A DNA stretch of 8,427 bases. Source: an uncultured Eubacteriales bacterium. Its GTDB lineage: Bacteria > Bacillota > Clostridia > Oscillospirales > Acutalibacteraceae. Shown here piece after piece: positions 4,729 through 8,427 of the stretch. The notes under the pieces were generated by a model that did not search any database, was not told the DNA's origin, and saw nothing but the letters and a program-made list of their open reading frames with translations. Location: assembly GCA_900317215.1 (NCBI GenBank), contig ONFW01000259.1, positions 1 to 8,427 of the forward strand, given 5' to 3'. A program made the translations under genes and the position numbers. Position 1 is the first letter of the stretch; the number at the start of each line of letters is the position of its first letter.

Positions 4729-5877
4729 CTATATCCTTTTGTCCAGCACGGGAACATATTTATGATAGAAGCTATCAAACGTGCCGTTGTCTATGGCATC
4801 TCTTATCCTCATCAGAAGAGTATTATAGAACCATACATTATGCATTACGCAGAGTCTCATTGCCAGCATCTCTCCGCTCTTGAAAAGATGCCTGATATAT
4901 GCCCTTGTAAAATTCCGGCATACAGGACAGTCACATTCCGTATCCAGAGGCTCTTCGTCAAGAGCATATTTTTCGTTCATCATATTGCGTCTGCCGCTCC
5001 ATGTGAATACATTTGCATGCCTTGCATTACGGGTAGGCATAACACAGTCAAACATATCAACGCCCCTGCTGACCGCCTCTATTATATTCACCGGAGTCCC
5101 GACGCCCATGAGGTATCTCGGCTTATCCTTGGGCATATATTCCTCAACCACATCTATAATATGGTACATCTGCTCTGCGGCTTCACCCACAGCAAGACCT
5201 CCGATAGCATAGCCCGGCAGATCAAGCTCTCTTATACTCTCCATGTGCCATATACGCAGATCGTCATAGGTAGCTCCCTGATTTATTCCGAAAAGCATCT
5301 GATCGCGGTTTACGGTATCCTCAAGCGCATTCAGCTCGTCAAGCTTATCCCTGCAGCGGTAAAGCCAGCGCAGCGTTCTTTCGCACGAGCGCCTCGTATA
5401 CTCATATTCGGCAGGATTTTCTATACACTCATCAAATGCCATTGCAATATCCGAGCCAAGATTCGACTGTATGGTCATGCTCTCCTCCGGCCCCATGAAT
5501 ATTTTGTGTCCGTCTATATGAGAGGCAAAGGTGACACCCTCCTCTTTTATATTGCGAAGCTTAGCAAGAGAGAATACCTGAAAGCCGCCGCTGTCTGTAA
5601 GTATAGGGCCGTTCCACCTTGTGAACTTATGCAGGCCGCCCAGCTTTTTCACTATTCCGTCATTCGGGCGAAGATGAAGATGATAGGTATTGCAGAGCTG
5701 GACCTGACATCTCAACTCAGAAAGATCGAGCGCCGATACGGCTCCCTTTATTGCGCCGCAGGTCGCCACATTCATAAACGCAGGCGTCATAACCTTCCCG
5801 TGTGCTGTTGTAAGCTCTCCGCGCCTTGCTCTGCCGCTCTGCTTTATCAGGTCGAACACTTTTTTATATCTGCTCAT
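4729..5877 (-). CDS. tgt: tRNA-guanine transglycosylase
   Basis: This cytoplasmic enzyme exchanges guanine-34 in the wobble position of GUN-anticodon tRNAs for preQ1 (or a salvaged queuine-type base), a step of queuosine formation. The 382-residue product is full length for bacterial Tgt. DSGGFQVFSL (95-104) carries the conserved catalytic Asp95; DECIE (149-153) and GGLAVGE (226-232) shape the base pocket; FDCVMPTRNARH (276-287) holds the nucleophile, by homology Asp277. The zinc site is Cys315, Cys317, Cys320 and His346, with the same spacing as E. coli. Its ATG overlaps the stop of the upstream gene by one base (TGATG), so translation is probably coupled. A terminator follows. No queuosine biosynthesis genes (queC/D/E/F, queA) are in the window, so the source of the base cannot be judged here. 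Confidence 0.98.
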   Translation of the reverse strand: MSRYKKVFDLIKQSGRARRGELTTAHGKVMTPAFMNVATCGAIKGAVSALDLSELRCQVQLCNTYHLHLRPNDGIVKKLGGLHKFTRWNGPILTDSGGFQVFSLAKLRNIKEEGVTFASHIDGHKIFMGPEESMTIQSNLGSDIAMAFDECIENPAEYEYTRRSCERTLRWLYRCRDKLDELNALEDTVNRDQMLFGINQGATYDDLRIWHMESIRELDLPGYAIGGLAVGEAAEQMYHIIDVVEEYMPKDKPRYLMGVGTPVNIIEAVSRGVDMFDCVMPTRNARHANVFTWSGRRNMMNEKYALDEEPLDTECDCPVCRNFTRAYIRHLFKSGEMLAMRLCVMHNVWFYNTLLMRIRDAIDNGTFDSFYHKYVPVLDKRI

Positions 5878-6653
5878 CAGTCGGTCTTTTTTTCTTCAGA
5901 GAGCTCCTGCTTAGTGCTTTCTGCAGCCTGCTTGGCAAGCGCTCTTTCTCTTGCCTCTCTCACTTCTCTCTCAAACTGCTCACGCTGTTTTGCACCGAGC
6001 TTTCTTCTCTCCTCTTCTGTTGTGAACTTCATTGCCTTATCGTCCTTGTCTACAAGGGCTGTAAGTCTCTTGTTCTGGAAAACAGCCACAGTTCCCACAG
6101 GAAGCTGAAGAACTCTCAGAGCCTCGGGCATAAAGCCCATGAGCTTATATGAAGGTATCTTCTCGTAATCGTCAGAAGTATGATTATCCTCATTCGGGTC
6201 GTCAAGAAGACCGAAATACCAGCCTGAGTCTCCGTCCTTGGATTTTTCATTTCTGTTCATATAAACACCGTCGGCATTTATAGCCTCCTTGAGCACGAGA
6301 ACAGTATCTCTGTATGTGCAGCCCTCGGGAGAGACCTTTGCCACCTGAACAGCCTCGACCTGCATATTCTGAATTACAAGAGATGTAGTAAGATCATCCG
6401 TTCTGTCCTTTGACGGCTCCTTTGTATAATCTGTCGTCTGCAGCACCCAGAATTTCTCACCCTTTTCGTCCTTTCTCTCAACGAGATAGAAAAACGCCCA
6501 GCCAAAGCAAAGAACAAATTTGTTATTGAATATATTTGTCTTCTGACTGATCTGTGCAAGGATCTTAAACAATGCGCTTGCCGCATTTTTGAGCGGAAGC
6601 TCGGAATAGAGTCTTACTGTCTGCTCTCTTATTTTTGCTTCAAATGTTATCAT
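5877..6653 (-). CDS. Uncharacterised protein with a DUF2185/Imm33-like region, coupled to tgt
   Basis: The product is 258 residues, soluble, with no signal peptide or membrane helix. Residues 1-115 form a mixed domain I do not recognise. From about 116-195, the run around VYMNRNEK, DSGWYFG (142-148), the acidic DDPNEDN (151-157) and LPVGTVAVF (184-192) resembles DUF2185 (PF09951), which is also called immunity protein 33 in polymorphic-toxin work. Residues 212-256 are highly charged (EEERR, REQFEREVREARERA) and probably a helix or coiled coil. No toxin gene is adjacent, so a housekeeping role is as likely as an immunity role. The start at 6651-6653 has AGGAA eight bases upstream; an earlier in-frame ATG at 6687-6689 lies before that site and is rejected. 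It is the first gene of an operon with tgt, under a consensus promoter. The domain resemblance is from memory of the motif and needs a profile search. Confidence 0.8.
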   Translation of the reverse strand: MITFEAKIREQTVRLYSELPLKNAASALFKILAQISQKTNIFNNKFVLCFGWAFFYLVERKDEKGEKFWVLQTTDYTKEPSKDRTDDLTTSLVIQNMQVEAVQVAKVSPEGCTYRDTVLVLKEAINADGVYMNRNEKSKDGDSGWYFGLLDDPNEDNHTSDDYEKIPSYKLMGFMPEALRVLQLPVGTVAVFQNKRLTALVDKDDKAMKFTTEEERRKLGAKQREQFEREVREARERALAKQAAESTKQELSEEKKTD

Positions 6654-6694
6654 TTTGATAATTCCTTTCCTTGTGGATTTATAATGCATAATTA

Positions 6695-6723
6695 ATTCTA
6701 CATCAATTCGATTCTTTTGTCAA
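6695..6723 (-). promoter_or_regulatory. Promoter of the DUF2185-like gene and tgt
   Basis: A perfect TTGACA (6718-6723), a 17-base spacer and TAGAAT (6695-6700) give a strong sigma-A promoter about 40 bases before the first gene of the operon. No clear terminator separates it from the upstream apbE operon; the only structure is an imperfect GC hairpin at about 6726-6745 without a U-run. Confidence 0.85.
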
Positions 6724-6762
6724 CCAGCCACAAGCGCCTACGCTGTCGATCATCATTGCCGG

Positions 6763-7110
6763 TTACGCAACGACCTCTATCACTGTTCTCGCAGGGAGAC
6801 ATACTATCGTATCCCCTGATGCAGATATCCTGCCCTTGTTCACACATATCTTATCGGGACATTCCGAACGATCAACATACACGCTGCCGCCTTCAACCAC
6901 CACAACAAGCCTGATACCGTTTTCGCCCTCGATCTCCTCACGGGAATCCTTATCGAGAGCAAGCCTCAACACCGTTTTGTTCGATACCCTTACCTCGGCT
7001 GCCGCACCTCTGCTGCTGCATGAATTCTGAACAGCTATCCACAGCATACAGCACACTATTACAAGAACTACACATAAGGGTGCAATCATTTTTTTTATTT
7101 TTTCCCTCAT
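6763..7110 (-). CDS. Membrane-anchored NusG domain II-like protein
   Basis: The product is 115 residues, with a basic start (MREKIKKM) and one transmembrane helix (about 9-28), then an outward-facing domain. The second half carries CPDKICVNKG (84-93) and GDTIVCLPARTVIEV (99-113), the signature of the NusG_II family (PF07009), so three Cys (84, 89, 104) are conserved. Despite the name it is not a transcription factor; members sit at the cell surface and are repeatedly found beside ApbE, FMN-binding and electron-transfer proteins, though the role is not established. ATG at 7108-7110 is chosen because AGGGG lies five bases upstream; a GTG at 7114-7116 overlaps the apbE stop but lacks a site. It begins 2 bases after apbE and is clearly in its operon. 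Confidence 0.9.
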   Translation of the reverse strand: MREKIKKMIAPLCVVLVIVCCMLWIAVQNSCSSRGAAAEVRVSNKTVLRLALDKDSREEIEGENGIRLVVVVEGGSVYVDRSECPDKICVNKGRISASGDTIVCLPARTVIEVVA

Positions 7111-7112
7111 GC

Positions 7113-8147
7113 TCACCCCTGCCTTTTTATCACGGTGCTTTCTATTCCTGAAGATAATTCCACATTTTCCGAGATCCCGTCAGTGATGTATAGCCTTAAA
7201 TCATCATCTATCAGCACTGCTTCTATCTCAGTATGCTTTTCAAGAAATTCTGCAGCTCTTTCTTTTCCCATAACAAAAAGAGCAGTCGATAAGGCGTCAC
7301 ATGCTGTTCCGCTCTCTCCTACGATAGTAACAGATACCAGTCCGTTATCTGCCGGTCTGCCCGTTTTCGGGTCTATGATATGGCAATATCGTCTGCCGTC
7401 CTCTCCTATGAAATATCTCTCATAGTTTCCCGAGGTCACGACAGCCTTATCCTCTATTTTCAAAGAACAAACGATCCTGCTGTTATCCTTAGGATCCTCA
7501 ATTCCGACCTTCCAAGGGCTTCCGTCGGGCTTTGTTCCAACAGCCTGCACGTTCCCCCCCAGGTTGATAAGCGCCGAAGAAACGCTCTGTTCCCTTAAAA
7601 GACTGCATATCCTGTCGCTTGTGTATCCCTTTGCAACTGCTCCGAGATCCATAGCTCCGCCGTTTTTTATCGACACAGTTCCGTCCTCGACGGTGACATT
7701 ATTATAATCAACGCCTTCAAGCAAGGCGGTTATGTCCTTATCCTCCGGTATTTGATATTTACCTGTCGTGAAGCCCCATTCCCGAAGCAGAGGATAGACC
7801 GTTATATCCAGAGCGCCGTCCGTTTTTTCGCAATACACCAACGCCTCCGAAACAAGCTTAACGGTATCCTCAGATACCTGTGCGCTTCCGCTGCCGTTTA
7901 TCCTTGATATATCGCTTTTTTCATCTGTGACGCTGAACAGCATTTCAAGACGTTTTATCTCAGCTTCAGCGCTTTCAAGGATAGCTTCTCCGTTTTCGTC
8001 ATAGACCTTCAGCACCATATAAGTATCCATTGCAAAAACGTCTCTCTTGTACTCAGGCTTCTCTTTTTTTATACTACAGCCCGTAAGTGCCACGGCAAAA
8101 ATCGTCATACACAGAATTGCCGTTCTAACTTTCATATTTATGTTCAT
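7113..8147 (-). CDS. apbE: FAD:protein FMN transferase (lipoprotein)
   Basis: An extracytoplasmic enzyme that attaches FMN from FAD covalently to a Ser or Thr of target flavoproteins such as Rnf or FMN-binding-domain proteins, with a divalent metal. The 344-residue product has a signal peptide with lipobox LTGC (Cys24), so it is lipid-anchored outside. Family motifs: AMDTYM (39-44), MDLGAVAKGY (166-175), INLGGN (194-199), SGNYERYF (239-246), HIIDPKTGRP (256-265) and DALSTALF (284-291), the last carrying the metal-ligand Asp284 and Thr288 by homology. Start ATG at 8145-8147 follows AGGGG by nine bases; an ATG four codons later is possible but lacks such a site. The target flavoprotein is not in the window, and the NusG-II-like gene follows by 2 bases. 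Confidence 0.97.
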   Translation of the reverse strand: MNINMKVRTAILCMTIFAVALTGCSIKKEKPEYKRDVFAMDTYMVLKVYDENGEAILESAEAEIKRLEMLFSVTDEKSDISRINGSGSAQVSEDTVKLVSEALVYCEKTDGALDITVYPLLREWGFTTGKYQIPEDKDITALLEGVDYNNVTVEDGTVSIKNGGAMDLGAVAKGYTSDRICSLLREQSVSSALINLGGNVQAVGTKPDGSPWKVGIEDPKDNSRIVCSLKIEDKAVVTSGNYERYFIGEDGRRYCHIIDPKTGRPADNGLVSVTIVGESGTACDALSTALFVMGKERAAEFLEKHTEIEAVLIDDDLRLYITDGISENVELSSGIESTVIKRQG

Positions 8148-8182
8148 CTCTGTTTTCCCCTGTACAAATCATTTCAAAAATA

Positions 8183-8211
8183 ATTCTATCATTTATCCTA
8201 TAAAAACACAA
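8183..8211 (-). promoter_or_regulatory. Possible promoter of apbE
   Basis: TAGAAT (8183-8188) lies 17 bases from TTGTGT (8206-8211), a -35 that matches only the first three bases of consensus. The location between the ppdK terminator and apbE makes a promoter likely here; the weak -35 lowers confidence. Confidence 0.55.
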
Positions 8212-8218
8212 GACCGAC

Positions 8219-8232
8219 GAGAGCATTCTCTC
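8219..8232. repeat. Perfect palindrome GAGAG-CATT-CTCTC upstream of the apbE promoter
   Basis: Five-base arms flank a four-base centre just upstream of the proposed -35. It could be an operator, but it is short and no regulator is visible nearby. Confidence 0.3.
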
Positions 8233-8252
8233 AAATCTGAAAAAAGGAATAA

Positions 8253-8290
8253 TCAAAAAAATCTCCCGCCACCAAATGATGACGGGAGAA
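8253..8290 (-). terminator. Rho-independent terminator of ppdK
   Basis: TCTCCCGTC and GGCGGGAGA (8281-8289 and 8262-8270) form a 9-bp stem with one G-U pair and a ten-base loop. In the transcript it is followed by seven Us. It closes the ppdK transcript about 32 bases after its stop. Confidence 0.93.
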
Positions 8291-8321
8291 AAAACACTGT
8301 TTCAGTTTTTAAATAACAGAA

Positions 8322-8427
8322 TTACTTCTTGTCAGCGATTGCAGCCTGAGCAGCAGCCAGACGAGCGATCGGTACTCTGAAGGGAGAGCAGGATACATAG
8401 TCAAGGCCGATCTTATGGCAGAACTCA
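8322..8427 (-). CDS. ppdK: Pyruvate, phosphate dikinase, C-terminal end (gene begins outside the window)
   Basis: The enzyme interconverts pyruvate, ATP and phosphate with phosphoenolpyruvate, AMP and pyrophosphate in central carbon metabolism. Only the last 34 residues are visible, but YVSCSPFRVPIARLAAAQ is the invariant end of the pyruvate-binding barrel, with the active-site Cys in SCSPFR. The reading frame ends at TAA (8322-8324), followed by a strong terminator. Most of the protein lies to the right of the window. In anaerobic Clostridia it commonly serves glycolysis in the pyrophosphate-saving direction, a family-level inference. Confidence 0.95.
   Translation of the reverse strand, partial: EFCHKIGLDYVSCSPFRVPIARLAAAQAAIADKK

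Noticed and set aside
4657..6108. Long plus-strand open frame opposite tgt and its upstream gene
   Set aside because: It lies antisense to two well-supported genes, including the highly conserved Tgt, has no ribosome binding site and its composition is Cys/His/Ser-rich without recognisable domains.
6654..6723. PreQ1 riboswitch upstream of the tgt operon
   Set aside because: The leader of about 35-40 nt shows no pseudoknot-forming C-rich loop or A-rich tail of that class, and its first gene is not a queuosine gene.
1..8427. CRISPR arrays, insertion sequences, tRNA or rRNA genes
   Set aside because: No regularly spaced repeats, transposase-like frames, cloverleaf sequences or rRNA stretches were seen on either strand.

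Overview
The window looks like a chromosomal segment of a gut- or rumen-type Clostridia, most likely Ruminococcus or a close relative. The support is a six-cysteine SCIFF peptide with its radical SAM maturase, the linked tgt - yajC - small membrane protein cluster, the style of pyruvate, phosphate dikinase tail, and moderate GC with Firmicutes-like promoters and ribosome binding sites. The genus is an inference from gene content and protein style. Almost every gene is on the minus strand; one lipoprotein gene is on the plus strand.

Layout by rising coordinate. (1) 1-384: the 5' end of infC (IF-3), read leftwards off the window edge, with an AUU start codon, a long structured leader containing a terminator hairpin (candidate L20 autoregulatory leader) and a near-consensus promoter. 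(2) 440-1608: an AT-rich patch with a broken XRE-type regulator (frameshift plus in-frame stop) facing a divergent lipoprotein gene of unknown function. Palindromes lie between them and a strong terminator follows the lipoprotein gene. (3) 1609-1789: intergenic, with only a faint possible coding remnant. (4) 1790-3531: the ranthipeptide (SCIFF) locus. scfA encodes the 48-aa precursor and scfB the 471-aa maturase; a hairpin terminator/attenuator sits between them and scfA has its own promoter. (5) 3542-4625: a four-helix TIGR04086-like membrane protein and yajC, each with its own promoter and separated by a terminator. (6) 4691-6723: a two-gene operon of an uncharacterised protein with a DUF2185/Imm33-like region and tgt, overlapping by one base, with a consensus promoter and a terminator. 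(7) 6763-8211: a lipoprotein ApbE flavin transferase gene followed 2 nt later by a membrane-anchored NusG domain II-like protein. (8) 8253-8427: the last residues of pyruvate, phosphate dikinase and its terminator.

How the genes work together. scfB is expected to install a thioether in the scfA peptide, and the hairpin between them probably keeps precursor above enzyme. tgt (queuosine/tRNA modification) and yajC (Sec accessory) are common neighbours of the SCIFF locus in Clostridia, so the order tgt-yajC-TIGR04086-scfA-scfB is largely a conserved block. ApbE plus the NusG-II-like protein form an extracytoplasmic flavinylation pair whose target flavoprotein is not in the window. The likely accessory part is the AT-rich XRE-pseudogene/lipoprotein patch between infC and scfB. 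No completely new system is evident. The best leads are the scfA/scfB attenuation, the doubly broken regulator facing an intact lipoprotein gene, and the tgt-coupled DUF2185-like protein.
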